From NCBI RefSeq assembly GCF_009725985.1, contig NZ_RCNR01000051.1, forward strand, positions 1 through 34,676: a stretch of DNA of 34,676 bases, given 5' to 3'. Each line of letters begins with the position of its first letter. Position 1 is the stretch's first letter. Positions 1 to 8,362 of this stretch are shown in pieces. The stretch is from Zobellia amurskyensis (GTDB taxonomy: Bacteria > Bacteroidota > Bacteroidia > Flavobacteriales > Flavobacteriaceae). The notes under the pieces were generated by a model. The model was not told where the DNA came from. It saw only the letters and a list, made by a program, of their open reading frames with translations, and did no database searches. A program made the translations under genes and the position numbers.

Positions 1-368
1 TTATCAAAAGGCAGCGTAACCGCATACTTCTCTGAGTTCTCTTTCTCATAAAAAGTCTTGGCACTTCTGGGGAGGTTGTCCTGTATAAGGTTTGTAAAAT
101 CGGTTGCCCTAAAAATTGAATCCAATTGATCACCCGTATAGCCGGCTGCATACAACGACCCTACAATAGCCCCCATACTTGTGCCTCCAATATAATCTAC
201 CTTAATCCCCGCTTCCTCCAACACCTTTATAGCACCAATATGCGCCATACCTTTTGCCCCACCACCACTAAGCACCAACCCTACCTTAAGGCCTTTCTCC
301 TCAGGGTCCTGTGCTATGGAAAACCAGGTAAAAAAAAGTAAACCAATACTTATTATGGCTTTTTGCAT
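1..368 (-). CDS. Patatin-like phospholipase (5' part only)
   Basis: This is the N-terminal 122 residues of a secreted patatin-like serine acyl-hydrolase; the rest lies beyond base 1. A hydrophobic signal peptide (about residues 1-19, ending FSIAQ) is followed by the patatin oxyanion loop [13 protein letters not shown] and by the nucleophile elbow GGTSMGA (G-x-S-x-G with Ser as nucleophile). In this family a Ser-Asp dyad hydrolyses lipid acyl esters; the Asp would be beyond the window. Many Bacteroidota homologues continue into a C-terminal outer-membrane beta-barrel, which cannot be checked here. The start is the ATG at 366-368, 20 bases downstream of the uvrC stop on the same strand, so it is probably co-transcribed with uvrC. 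Confidence 0.93.
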   Translation of the reverse strand, partial: MQKAIISIGLLFFTWFSIAQDPEEKGLKVGLVLSGGGAKGMAHIGAIKVLEEAGIKVDYIGGTSMGAIVGSLYAAGYTGDQLDSIFRATDFTNLIQDNLPRSAKTFYEKENSEKYAVTLPFD

Positions 369-388
369 ACTATTCTATTCATCATAAT

Positions 389-2176
389 TTAGTGAAACGC
401 TTCATAAATCTTCTTTGCCCTAGACAACCCAACGGTTTCAGTCAGGTTTTCTATTGAGGCTTCTTTTATGCGTTTTACCGATTTGAACCGCTTTAAAAGT
501 TCTTCTGCGGTTTTCTCGCCAATACCCTCAATACTCTCTAATTTAGAGTTTATAGCGGCTTTACTTCTTTTATTTCTATGAAAAGTAATTCCAAAGCGAT
601 GTGCCTCATTTCTTAATTGCTGGATAATCTTTAAGCTTTCCGACTTTTTATCCAAATAAAGCGGAATTGGATCTTCTGGAAAATAGATTTCTTCCAAACG
701 TTTTGCTATTCCCACAATGGCTATTTTTCCTCTCAACCCAAGAATGTCCAAACTTTTTAAAGCGGAAGACAACTGCCCCTTACCCCCATCAATAACTATT
801 AACTGTGGCAATGGCTCATCTTCGGCCAAAAGGCGCTTATAACGCCTAAAAACCACTTCTTCCATAGAAGCAAAATCATCTGGACCTTCAACTGTTTTTA
901 TATTAAAGTGACGATACTCCTTTTTTGATGGTTTCCCATTTTTAAAAACTACGCATGCCGCTACTGGGTTACTCCCTTGAATATTACTATTATCAAAACA
1001 CTCAATATGGCGAGGCTCCTGAGAAAGACGCAAATCTGTTTTCATCTGTGCCATAATCCGGTTGGTATGTCTATCCGGATCAATTATCCTAATTTGCTTA
1101 AAGCGCTCCTGTCTATAAAACTTGGCATTACGCTCGGACAGTTCCAGAATTTTCTTTTTATCCCCTAATTTAGGTACAGTGATTTTTAAATGTGCCTCTA
1201 CCGGAATCTCAAAAGGAAGATAAAGTTCTCGAGAAAGAGAATTAAACCGTTGCCTGATTTCTATAACGGCCAGGGCCAGAAGGTCAGCATCGGTTTCATC
1301 AAGTTTCTTTTTTATCTCCAATGTATGTGAACGTACGATGGAACCGTGTGATAATTGTAAAAAATTAATATACGCATGGCTCTCATCTGAAATGATTGAA
1401 AACACATCTACATTGTTAATTTTTGGATTAACGATTGTAGATCTTACCTGATAATTTTCTAATATCTCTATTTTATCCTTTATCTGCTGAGCCTCCTCAA
1501 ATTTCATTTCTGCCGCCAAAGCTTTCATTTGGGACCGGAAATAATTTAAAGACGATTTAAAATCCCCTTTAATTATTTTTCTAATATCCTCGATCTGTTC
1601 ATGATATTCCTCAGCACTCTGAAAATCTTCACAAGGACCATTACAATTACCCAAGTGATATTCTAAGCATACCTTATATTTACCCGCCTCTATTTTTTCT
1701 CTTGAAAGGTCATAATTGCAGGTGCGAAGCGGATAAACGCCCTTTATTAAATCTAGTAGCGCTCTTACCGTTTTCATACTTGTATACGGCCCAAAATACT
1801 CACTACCGTCCTTAATTAATTTTCTTGTTGGGAAAATTCGGGGAAAACGCTCATTTTTAATACAAATCCAAGGATACGATTTATCGTCTTTTAACAAGAC
1901 ATTATATCTAGGTCTATATTTTTTAATTAAATTATTCTCTAGAAGTAGGGCATCAGATTCCGTTGGCACCACAATATGCTTGATGCGTTTTATTTTTTTA
2001 ACCAGAACACGGGTCTTACCGTATTCATGATTTTTTGTAAAATATGAGGATACCCGTTTTTTTAGATTTTTAGCCTTACCAACATACAGTATTTTATCGT
2101 CTACATCATAAAATTGATAGACCCCAGGACTCTGGGGCAATGTGCTTAATTGTACTTCTATAGGTACTTGGGGCAT
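389..2176 (-). CDS. uvrC: Excinuclease ABC subunit C (UvrC)
   Basis: This is the UvrC nuclease of nucleotide excision repair, which cuts on both sides of a lesion marked by UvrA and UvrB. At 595 aa it has the usual full length. The order is: GIY-YIG nuclease (GVY 18-20, YVG 31-33), four cysteines C153/C170/C178/C182 matching the positions known to hold an iron-sulfur cluster in UvrC, a UVR helix (FEEAQQIKDKIE), the RNase H-like nuclease (ECFDNSNIQG, then VIDGGKGQL), and C-terminal helix-hairpin-helix motifs (IEGIGEKTAEELL). The start is ATG. I found no consensus -7 element directly upstream; the 427-bp divergent gap holds several inverted repeats instead. Confidence 0.98.
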   Translation of the reverse strand: MPQVPIEVQLSTLPQSPGVYQFYDVDDKILYVGKAKNLKKRVSSYFTKNHEYGKTRVLVKKIKRIKHIVVPTESDALLLENNLIKKYRPRYNVLLKDDKSYPWICIKNERFPRIFPTRKLIKDGSEYFGPYTSMKTVRALLDLIKGVYPLRTCNYDLSREKIEAGKYKVCLEYHLGNCNGPCEDFQSAEEYHEQIEDIRKIIKGDFKSSLNYFRSQMKALAAEMKFEEAQQIKDKIEILENYQVRSTIVNPKINNVDVFSIISDESHAYINFLQLSHGSIVRSHTLEIKKKLDETDADLLALAVIEIRQRFNSLSRELYLPFEIPVEAHLKITVPKLGDKKKILELSERNAKFYRQERFKQIRIIDPDRHTNRIMAQMKTDLRLSQEPRHIECFDNSNIQGSNPVAACVVFKNGKPSKKEYRHFNIKTVEGPDDFASMEEVVFRRYKRLLAEDEPLPQLIVIDGGKGQLSSALKSLDILGLRGKIAIVGIAKRLEEIYFPEDPIPLYLDKKSESLKIIQQLRNEAHRFGITFHRNKRSKAAINSKLESIEGIGEKTAEELLKRFKSVKRIKEASIENLTETVGLSRAKKIYEAFH

Positions 2177-2344
2177 TACAAAAACGGTTTATCAAATTAA
2201 GTCAGAGGTATATCAAATTCTATCATGTTAAATTACTACGTTTTATTAAAAGGGCTAAGTGTTTTACTCTTTTTTAACGAATACGATAAACAGAGAACAT
2301 ATTGTTAGAGCAAAGTCTACGGCTTATCTTGGTTCATATCTTGC

Positions 2345-2376
2345 ACAAATTTGCGCACCAGAAAGCGCAAATTTGT
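2345..2376. repeat. Perfect inverted repeat / hairpin
   Basis: The arms ACAAATTTGCGC (2345-2356) and GCGCAAATTTGT (2365-2376) are perfect reverse complements separated by 8 bases. The bases after it on the + strand are A-rich rather than T-rich, and on the - strand the exit is GATA/AGCC-like rather than a T run, so it is not a standard terminator. It may be an operator or an RNA stem. Confidence 0.75.
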
Positions 2377-2397
2377 TAAAAAAAGATTAAAAATGCA

Positions 2398-2411
2398 TTT
2401 CATCGATGAAA
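2398..2411. repeat. 14-bp perfect palindrome
   Basis: TTTCATCGATGAAA reads the same on both strands. A short self-complementary site of this kind, 21 bases from the larger inverted repeat, could bind a dimeric regulator. No regulator can be assigned from sequence. Confidence 0.45.
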
Positions 2412-2477
2412 AGTTGCAGTTAAAAGTGTTTTTATTGATTTTTTTATTTAGATTTAAGAATCAAAATCAATTACCAC

Positions 2478-2564
2478 ATGGATAAATATATTATAACCCT
2501 CGGCCTGTATCTCATCTTAATGATATCTTTCAAGATATATTACGCTGTATCAGTAAAAGAATAG
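2478..2564 (+). CDS. Possible 28-aa single-helix membrane peptide
   Basis: An ATG-started 28-codon frame ends at TAG. The product begins MDKYIITLGLYLILMISFK and ends AVSVKE: a hydrophobic core of about 16-18 residues with charged ends, which fits a one-pass small membrane protein. It lies 39 bases before the 5-formyltetrahydrofolate cyclo-ligase start on the same strand, so it could be a leader peptide or a separate small protein. In AT-rich DNA such frames also arise by chance, because TTA/ATA/TTT codons give hydrophobic residues. No homologue is known to me. Confidence 0.3.
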   Translation: MDKYIITLGLYLILMISFKIYYAVSVKE

Positions 2565-2603
2565 GTATACTAGAGTTTCCCCAATTGTACTGAGATCAAA
2601 TCA

Positions 2604-3167
2604 ATGCTCAAAAAAGATTTAAGATCACTATACAAAAATAAAAGAGATTTAATAGATGATGAATCTCTTACAAATTCTAGCCTGAGTATTGCTAACGGAC
2701 TGCTCAAATTACCGGTATGGTCACACGACTATTACCATATTTTTTTACCGATTTCTGAGAACAAAGAAATTGACACCACTTTTATCCTTTCTATACTTCA
2801 AGGGAAGGATAAAAATGTAGTTCTACCCAAAGTAGTAAACAAAACCACATTAGAGCATTATTTGCTAACGGATTCTACTCGCCTTAAAAAGAACGAATGG
2901 AATATACCCGAACCTGTTGATGGTATAGAAGTTCCTATTCGTAAGATTGACGTTGTTTTTATTCCTCTACTTGCTTTTGACAAAAACGGAAACCGCGTAG
3001 GTTATGGCAAAGGGTTCTACGATAGATTTCTAGCAGAATGCAGGGAAGACGTCATTAAAATAGGATTATCTCTATTTCCGGCGGAAGAAGAACTAATTAC
3101 GGATACTTTCAGTAATGATATTCCATTAAATTTCTGTGTAACCCCTTCTACAACGTACTCCTTTTAA
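2604..3167 (+). CDS. 5-formyltetrahydrofolate cyclo-ligase
   Basis: This 187-aa protein belongs to the 5-FCL/MTHFS family, which uses ATP to convert 5-formyltetrahydrofolate to 5,10-methenyltetrahydrofolate in cytosolic one-carbon metabolism. Evidence is the basic N-terminal segment (KKDLRSLYKNKR), the WNIPEP substrate-loop motif (99-104), the PLLAFD strand (121-126) and the signature GYGKGFYDR (133-141). Length is normal. The ATG start is the first in frame. Its 3' end is only 4 bases from the end of the convergent lspA gene, with no terminator hairpin between them. Confidence 0.95.
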   Translation: MLKKDLRSLYKNKRDLIDDESLTNSSLSIANGLLKLPVWSHDYYHIFLPISENKEIDTTFILSILQGKDKNVVLPKVVNKTTLEHYLLTDSTRLKKNEWNIPEPVDGIEVPIRKIDVVFIPLLAFDKNGNRVGYGKGFYDRFLAECREDVIKIGLSLFPAEEELITDTFSNDIPLNFCVTPSTTYSF

Positions 3168-3171
3168 AAAG

Positions 3172-3819
3172 TTAAGCGCGTTCTTCTAAAGTACTTTCAT
3201 CTTCTCCCAAAGTACCAAAAGCCTTCTTATTAAAAACTAAAAGGATTCCAACACCTGTGCTTATTGCCATGTCGGCGATATTAAAGACGGGTTCGAAAAA
3301 GCGGAATGTAGAGCCTCCAAAATAAGGCACCCAATCCGGCCATGTAGTGTCTACCATTGGAAAGTAGAGCATATCTACAACTTTTCCATAAAAAACACTA
3401 CCATAAGGCTCATCTGAAAAAGCTGTTGCCAGTTGTTGATAGCTATCACTAAAAACAACGCCGTACAATACAGAATCAATTATATTCCCCAAAGCTCCGG
3501 CAAAAATTAGGCAAACCGCTAAAATTAGGGTTTTAGAAGATTCCTTCCGTATAGTGTCATACAACCAATATCCTATCCCAGCTACCGCAAACAACCTAAA
3601 CACGGTTAATACCAGTTTTCCCGTAGGTTCCGAAATAGGTAAGAAATCACTTAGTTTGGCTCCCCATGCGGCTCCAGAATTCTCTATAAACAGAATTTTG
3701 AACCAACTAAAAACCTCAACTGAATCACCCAATACAAAATGGGTCTTTATATATATTTTGCTCAGCTGATCTATCAATAATACTGCTATGATAATGAGCA
3801 ATGACTTCTTTAAATTCAT
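3172..3819 (-). CDS. lspA: Lipoprotein signal peptidase (LspA)
   Basis: This is signal peptidase II, the inner-membrane aspartyl protease that removes signal peptides from prolipoproteins after lipidation. Four hydrophobic segments are visible (about 5-22, 70-87, 97-114 and 184-198). The catalytic aspartates are D115 in GNIIDS and D183 in FNIADMA; ENSGAAWG (46-53) is the other conserved box. At 215 aa it is about 50 residues longer than the usual 160-170 aa enzyme, and the extra length sits mainly between the two catalytic aspartates (about 119-175). Several lipoproteins in this window would be its substrates. A TATTTTTG element lies 24 bases upstream of the ATG. Confidence 0.96.
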   Translation of the reverse strand: MNLKKSLLIIIAVLLIDQLSKIYIKTHFVLGDSVEVFSWFKILFIENSGAAWGAKLSDFLPISEPTGKLVLTVFRLFAVAGIGYWLYDTIRKESSKTLILAVCLIFAGALGNIIDSVLYGVVFSDSYQQLATAFSDEPYGSVFYGKVVDMLYFPMVDTTWPDWVPYFGGSTFRFFEPVFNIADMAISTGVGILLVFNKKAFGTLGEDESTLEERA

Positions 3820-3842
3820 AGTACGTCTACAACTTGAATAGG

Positions 3843-3850
3843 CAAAAATA
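3843..3850 (-). promoter_or_regulatory. Putative -7 promoter element of lspA
   Basis: Reading the minus strand gives TATTTTTG, an exact match to the Bacteroidota TAnnTTTG -7 consensus, 23 bases before the lspA ATG. A clear -33 TTTG is not seen. If used, it lets lspA be transcribed separately from the upstream genes. Confidence 0.45.
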
Positions 3851-3856
3851 AGTATA

Positions 3857-4471
3857 TTATTCGGTTTTCCTTATCCGTATGTTCCCAGTTACGGAAGTCA
3901 GTGTATACTTGGTATCTCCCTTAGGAATATCTTCTTTATTAATATTACCATATTTACTAACGGCATTTATATCAGCTTTTAGAGCCTCTACCAGTATGTG
4001 ACCGCTCTGAGTGTGCACTTTTACATTTTCTGAGGTATTGACAAGATCACAGTTACCATCATTAAGAGAAACATTAAGCTCTTGGTAATCACCAGACGCA
4101 AACACATTACAACTAGTCCCAAATACCGTAACATATTTATGTTGTGGCAAAACAATCTTTAAAGAAATAGAGACAACCTTATGCGCACTGAGCTTATCAT
4201 TAGGGTTTTTGAAATTAGGCTGAAAACCACTACTTATCATTATAGAACTGCCCTCTTCTTTTACGGATAGCAATAGGTCTTTTTTATACTCACCGTCAAT
4301 AATGGCCTCAACAGACATTTCATGACTCTGAGAAGTTTCCAACGTTAACCTGTAGCAATTATCCAAATTAATATTAATTGCAGTTACGGCATCATTGATC
4401 AAAGACTTTTTCACCACCTTTTGTGCTACTAAAAAATTGAGGAAGAAAAAGAAAACAAAAAAGCTCTTCAT
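3857..4471 (-). CDS. Secreted hypothetical protein, DUF4097-like beta-strand repeats
   Basis: This 204-aa protein starts with a strongly hydrophobic signal peptide (about 1-16, ending LVAQ). The mature part is mostly alternating beta strands. The C-terminal half has short SG/GN turns (VHTQSGHILVEA, VSKYGNINKEDI, LTSVTGNIRIRK) spaced about 20 residues apart, like the DUF4097/adhesin-like beta-helix rungs found in many Bacteroidota envelope proteins. I infer a periplasmic or outer-membrane-facing location and assign no function. It sits between the TraR/DksA-like gene and lspA, behind a terminator, where many relatives have those two genes adjacent. No -7 consensus was seen upstream. Confidence 0.75.
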   Translation of the reverse strand: MKSFFVFFFFLNFLVAQKVVKKSLINDAVTAININLDNCYRLTLETSQSHEMSVEAIIDGEYKKDLLLSVKEEGSSIMISSGFQPNFKNPNDKLSAHKVVSISLKIVLPQHKYVTVFGTSCNVFASGDYQELNVSLNDGNCDLVNTSENVKVHTQSGHILVEALKADINAVSKYGNINKEDIPKGDTKYTLTSVTGNIRIRKTE

Positions 4472-4484
4472 TTTTTTCGGGTGT

Positions 4485-4519
4485 AAAAAAGGCCTACAAG
4501 AATTAATTTCTTGTAGGCC
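4485..4519 (-). terminator. Rho-independent terminator after the TraR/DksA-like gene
   Basis: The stem arms GGCCTACAAGAA (4491-4502) and TTCTTGTAGGCC (4508-4519) pair perfectly over 12 bp around a 5-base loop. On the minus strand the hairpin is followed by six T (4490-4485). It would end the ileS / TraR-DksA-like transcript 24 bases after the latter's stop. Confidence 0.9.
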
Positions 4520-4542
4520 CTAAAATTATAATCTTGCTGAAA

Positions 4543-4926
4543 TTACTTCTGCATATTCTTTGCCTCAATGCTCAATGTAGCATGTGGCACAAGCTTAAGA
4601 CGTTCTTTGGCAATTAATTTACCAGTAACGCGGCAAATACCATATGTTTTGTTCTCAATACGCAAAACGGCATTTTTCAAATCTCTAATAAATTTCTCCT
4701 GACGTATGGCCAACTGCGTATTTGCTTCTTTGCTCATGGTCTCAGAACCTTCTTCAAAGGCTTTGAATGTTGGCGAAGTATCATCCGTGCCATTATTACC
4801 ATCGTTCATATAAGAACTCTTCAATAAGTCTAAATGACTTTTTGCCTTTTCGATTTTGTCCTCGATCAATACTCTAAATTCGGCAAGATCCTTGTCCGAA
4901 TACCTAACTTTTAAATCTTCTGCCAT
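4543..4926 (-). CDS. TraR/DksA-family zinc-finger-like regulator, cysteine-poor
   Basis: The 127-aa product has the DksA/TraR plan: a long charged coiled coil (about 10-88) and a C-terminal pseudo-zinc finger, TYGICRVTGKLIAKERL, ending in a basic helix. DksA-type proteins bind RNA polymerase through the secondary channel and alter promoter response. Only one (C98) of the four expected zinc cysteines remains, the CxxC partner being replaced by a TG turn, so zinc binding is unlikely. The start is taken as the ATG at 4924-4926 (MAEDLKVRYS) rather than an upstream TTG inside ileS; this leaves 4 bases after the ileS stop, so the pair is co-transcribed. Confidence 0.9.
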   Translation of the reverse strand: MAEDLKVRYSDKDLAEFRVLIEDKIEKAKSHLDLLKSSYMNDGNNGTDDTSPTFKAFEEGSETMSKEANTQLAIRQEKFIRDLKNAVLRIENKTYGICRVTGKLIAKERLKLVPHATLSIEAKNMQK

Positions 4927-4930
4927 TCTA

Positions 4931-7900
4931 TTAATGTTTTTCAATAAATAATTTAGTTTTCACCTCATCAAAAGAAACCTCGGTTCCTCTATCCAATTTT
5001 TCCTCAAAAACAAGTTCGGCGGTCAATGTTTCAGTCTTAATATAACTTAAATTGTTAGATACCGCTTTCTCTACGAAACCATCTTTAAGAATCTTTATGT
5101 CTATTCTATCTGTTACCTCAAATCCAGAATCTTTTCTTATGTTCTGAATTCTGTTTACAAGCTCTCTAGCAATACCCTCTTCTCTAAGATCTTCGTTAAT
5201 AGTAACATCTAAGGCTACAGTTATGGAGCCCGAACTGGCAACCAACCAACCTTCAATATCTTGTGAGGCTATCTCTACATCTTGCAGCTGTAATGTAATA
5301 ATTTTATCGTCAATGTCAAGCGAAATTTCGCCATCTTGCTCAATTTTTTGGATATCATCTTGATTCAGCTTAGCAACCGCTTGAGCGATTTTTTTCATAT
5401 CCTTCCCAAATTTAGGGCCTAAAACCTTAAAATTGGGCTTAATCTGCTTCACTAAAATACCAGAAGCATCATCAAGTAATTCTACTTCTTTAACATTAAC
5501 CTCAGACATTATAAGATCTGCAACAGCTTCTATTTCATGCTTCTGCTTTTCATCCAAAATAGGTATCATCACTTTTTGCAAAGGCTGACGCACTTTTATC
5601 TTCTCTTTCTGACGAATAGAAAGTACTAAAGACGAAATGGTCTGTGCTTTCTCCATCTTGCTTTCCAACTCTTTGTCTACTATTGCCTCATTATATTTTG
5701 GAAATTCTGATAAATGTACACTTTCAAAAACCTCCGTATGAGTCGTATTCGTTAAATCTTTATAAAGTCTATCCATAAAGAAAGGAGCGACAGGAGCCGA
5801 TAGTTTAGCTACGGTTTCCAGACAGGTATACAGTGTTTGATACGCTGATATTTTATCTTTCTCATAGCTACCTTTCCAAAAACGTCTTCTGCACAGACGT
5901 ACATACCAGTTACTTAAGTTCTCTTGTACATAGTCTGAAATAGCACGTGTAGCCTTTGTAGGCTCATAATCTCCATAAGCTTCATCAACTGTTTTGATCA
6001 AGGTGTGAAGTTCGGATAAGATCCATCGGTCAATTTCCGGTCTTTCGCTCAGCGGAATCTCTTCTTCAGAATAATCAAAAGCATCTATATTGGCATACAG
6101 ACAAAAGAAAGAGTACGTATTATAAAGTGTCCCGAAGAATTTTCGCTTCACCTCAACAATACCTTCGGTATCAAATTTTAAATTGTCCCATGGGTTGGCG
6201 TTAGAAATCATGTACCAACGCGTGGCATCTGCTCCGTGCTCGTTCATGGTATCAAAAGGATCTACCGCATTGCCCAAACGTTTGGACATTTTCTTACCCT
6301 CTTTATCCAGCACAAGTCCGTTGGAAACTACATTTTTATACGCTACAGAGTCAAAAACCATGGTAGCGATCGCATGCAAGGTATAGAACCAACCTCTGGT
6401 TTGATCTACTCCTTCCGCAATAAAATCTGCCGGGTAGGTCGTGCCCTCGTCTATCAATTCTTTATTCTCAAACGGGTAGTGCCATTGTGCGTACGGCATA
6501 GAACCACTATCAAACCAAACATCAATAAGGTCGCTTTCGCGCTTCATGGGTTTACCCGATGCGGAAACCAAAACAACATCATCTACAATATTCTTGTGCA
6601 GGTCTATTTTATCATAATTCTCGTCAGATAGGTCACCCACTACAAAATCGTCAAAAATATCTTTCGTCATCACTCCGGAAGCAACGGCTTTTGCCATTTC
6701 TGCCTTTAGCTCCGCTACGGAACCAATGATTATTTCTTCTTTACCATCTTCCGTTCTCCAAATAGGAAGCGGAATACCCCAATATCTAGATCTAGAAAGG
6801 TTCCAGTCATTGGCATTGGCCAACCAGTTACCAAAACGGCCTTCTCCGGTAGATTTTGGCTTCCAGTTGATAGTCTGATTCAATGCGAACATACGGTCTT
6901 TAACATCGCTAATCTTAATGAACCAAGAATCTAGTGGGTAATATAAAATAGGCTTATCCGTACGCCAGCAGTTAGGATAACTGTGTACATACTTTTCTAC
7001 TTTAAAAGCCTTGTTCTCTTCTTTTAATTTTATAGCAAGCTCAACGTCTATTGATCTTTCTGGCTCCTCACCTGCTTCGTAATATTCGTTCTTGACGTAT
7101 TTGCCGCCAAATTCTTTCATTTCTGAACGAAACTTTCCTTGCAAATCTACTAATGGCACAGGGTTGTTGTTTTCATCCAACACTAACAAGGGTGGTATTT
7201 CCGGAGATGCCTGTTTGGCCACCAAAGCATCATCTGCACCAAAAGTAGGTGCAGTGTGTACGATACCGGTACCATCATCTATAGTAACGAAATCTCCTGC
7301 AATTACACGAAACGCATTCTCTGGGTTCTGATAAGGGAGAGCATACTGCAATAATTGCTCATATTTTATACCCACAAGATCTTTACCTACAAACTCTTTT
7401 ACAACGTAGAAAGGTATCTTCTTGTCACCGGATGTATATTCTAATAATTCCGGTTTGGTCTCAACTTGCTTGAATTTTCCGGAAAACTGCTTGCCTACCA
7501 AATTTTTGGCCAGTACCACGTTCATAGGTTTGAATGTGTACTGGTTGTAGGTTTCCACCAAAACATATTCAATTTTTGGCCCAACCGTCAATGCTGTGTT
7601 AGAAGGAAGCGTCCAAGGCGTGGTTGTCCAAGCCAAGAAATAAACATCACCTTCATTTTGAAGAAAGTCTGGCAATGACTCTTCTATAGCTTTAAATTGT
7701 GCTACGACCGTAGTATCTGTAACATCTTGGTAGGTGCCCGGTTGGTTTAATTCATGCGAACTTAAACCTGTACCCGCTTTTGGCGAATAAGGTTGAATTG
7801 TATATCCTTTATAGATCAAGCCTTTATCATATATCTGCTTAAGCAACCACCAAACAGATTCCATATATTTTGGCTTATAGGTAATGTACGGGTCGTTCAT

Positions 7901-8329
7901 ATCTACCCAGTACCCTACTTGTTCGGTCATACGGTTCCAAACATCCGTATAGCGCATAACCGCTTTTTTACAGGCGGCATTATATTCCTCAACAGAAATT
8001 TTCTTTCCAATATCCTCTTTGGTAATACCCAATTCTTTTTCCACACCCAACTCAATAGGTAGTCCGTGGGTATCCCATCCTGCTTTTCTTTTTACCTGAA
8101 AACCCTTCATAGTTTTGTACCTAGGAAAGATATCCTTGATCGTACGTGCCATTACGTGATGTATACCTGGCATACCGTTTGCCGATGGCGGACCCTCATA
8201 AAACACGTAACTAGGTTTACCCTCCCTAGAGGAAATGCTTTTCTCGAAAATCTGGTTTTCTTTCCAGTAATCAAGTATATCTTCAGCTACTTTGGGCAAA
8301 TCCAATCCTTTATATTCCGCAAACTTCAT
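4931..8329 (-). CDS. ileS: Isoleucine--tRNA ligase
   Basis: This class I aminoacyl-tRNA synthetase charges tRNA-Ile. The 1132-aa length and the GPPSANGMPGIHHVM signature (46-60, a variant of the HIGH box) match the long Bacteroidota-type enzyme. Further motifs are GWDTHGLPIELG, the CP1 editing-site strand HTAPTFGADD, the GVDQTRGWFY segment and KMSKR at 680-684. The C-terminal third carries the anticodon-binding helices and a long extension. The ATG start is preceded 33 bases upstream by a TAATTTTG -7 element. It is the first gene of an operon with the TraR/DksA-like gene. Confidence 0.98.
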   Translation of the reverse strand: MKFAEYKGLDLPKVAEDILDYWKENQIFEKSISSREGKPSYVFYEGPPSANGMPGIHHVMARTIKDIFPRYKTMKGFQVKRKAGWDTHGLPIELGVEKELGITKEDIGKKISVEEYNAACKKAVMRYTDVWNRMTEQVGYWVDMNDPYITYKPKYMESVWWLLKQIYDKGLIYKGYTIQPYSPKAGTGLSSHELNQPGTYQDVTDTTVVAQFKAIEESLPDFLQNEGDVYFLAWTTTPWTLPSNTALTVGPKIEYVLVETYNQYTFKPMNVVLAKNLVGKQFSGKFKQVETKPELLEYTSGDKKIPFYVVKEFVGKDLVGIKYEQLLQYALPYQNPENAFRVIAGDFVTIDDGTGIVHTAPTFGADDALVAKQASPEIPPLLVLDENNNPVPLVDLQGKFRSEMKEFGGKYVKNEYYEAGEEPERSIDVELAIKLKEENKAFKVEKYVHSYPNCWRTDKPILYYPLDSWFIKISDVKDRMFALNQTINWKPKSTGEGRFGNWLANANDWNLSRSRYWGIPLPIWRTEDGKEEIIIGSVAELKAEMAKAVASGVMTKDIFDDFVVGDLSDENYDKIDLHKNIVDDVVLVSASGKPMKRESDLIDVWFDSGSMPYAQWHYPFENKELIDEGTTYPADFIAEGVDQTRGWFYTLHAIATMVFDSVAYKNVVSNGLVLDKEGKKMSKRLGNAVDPFDTMNEHGADATRWYMISNANPWDNLKFDTEGIVEVKRKFFGTLYNTYSFFCLYANIDAFDYSEEEIPLSERPEIDRWILSELHTLIKTVDEAYGDYEPTKATRAISDYVQENLSNWYVRLCRRRFWKGSYEKDKISAYQTLYTCLETVAKLSAPVAPFFMDRLYKDLTNTTHTEVFESVHLSEFPKYNEAIVDKELESKMEKAQTISSLVLSIRQKEKIKVRQPLQKVMIPILDEKQKHEIEAVADLIMSEVNVKEVELLDDASGILVKQIKPNFKVLGPKFGKDMKKIAQAVAKLNQDDIQKIEQDGEISLDIDDKIITLQLQDVEIASQDIEGWLVASSGSITVALDVTINEDLREEGIARELVNRIQNIRKDSGFEVTDRIDIKILKDGFVEKAVSNNLSYIKTETLTAELVFEEKLDRGTEVSFDEVKTKLFIEKH

Positions 8330-8362
8330 AATAAGTGGCTCTACTGCATTAATTTAAGGCTG

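Larger units (their letters stand above)
2177..2603. other. Divergent intergenic region between uvrC and the 5-FCL gene
   Basis: This 427-bp gap is the longest in the window. It holds a perfect 12-bp inverted repeat (2345-2376), a 14-bp palindrome (2398-2411), a 9-bp AT-rich inverted repeat (2434-2442 with 2463-2471) and a possible 28-codon frame (2478-2564). I found no exact TAnnTTTG promoter element on either strand. It must contain start signals for uvrC (-) and for the 5-formyltetrahydrofolate cyclo-ligase gene (+), and could hold a small RNA. Confidence 0.6.

Noticed and set aside
2345-2376. Rho-independent terminator for either strand
   Set aside because: The stem is perfect, but no T run follows on the plus or the minus strand.
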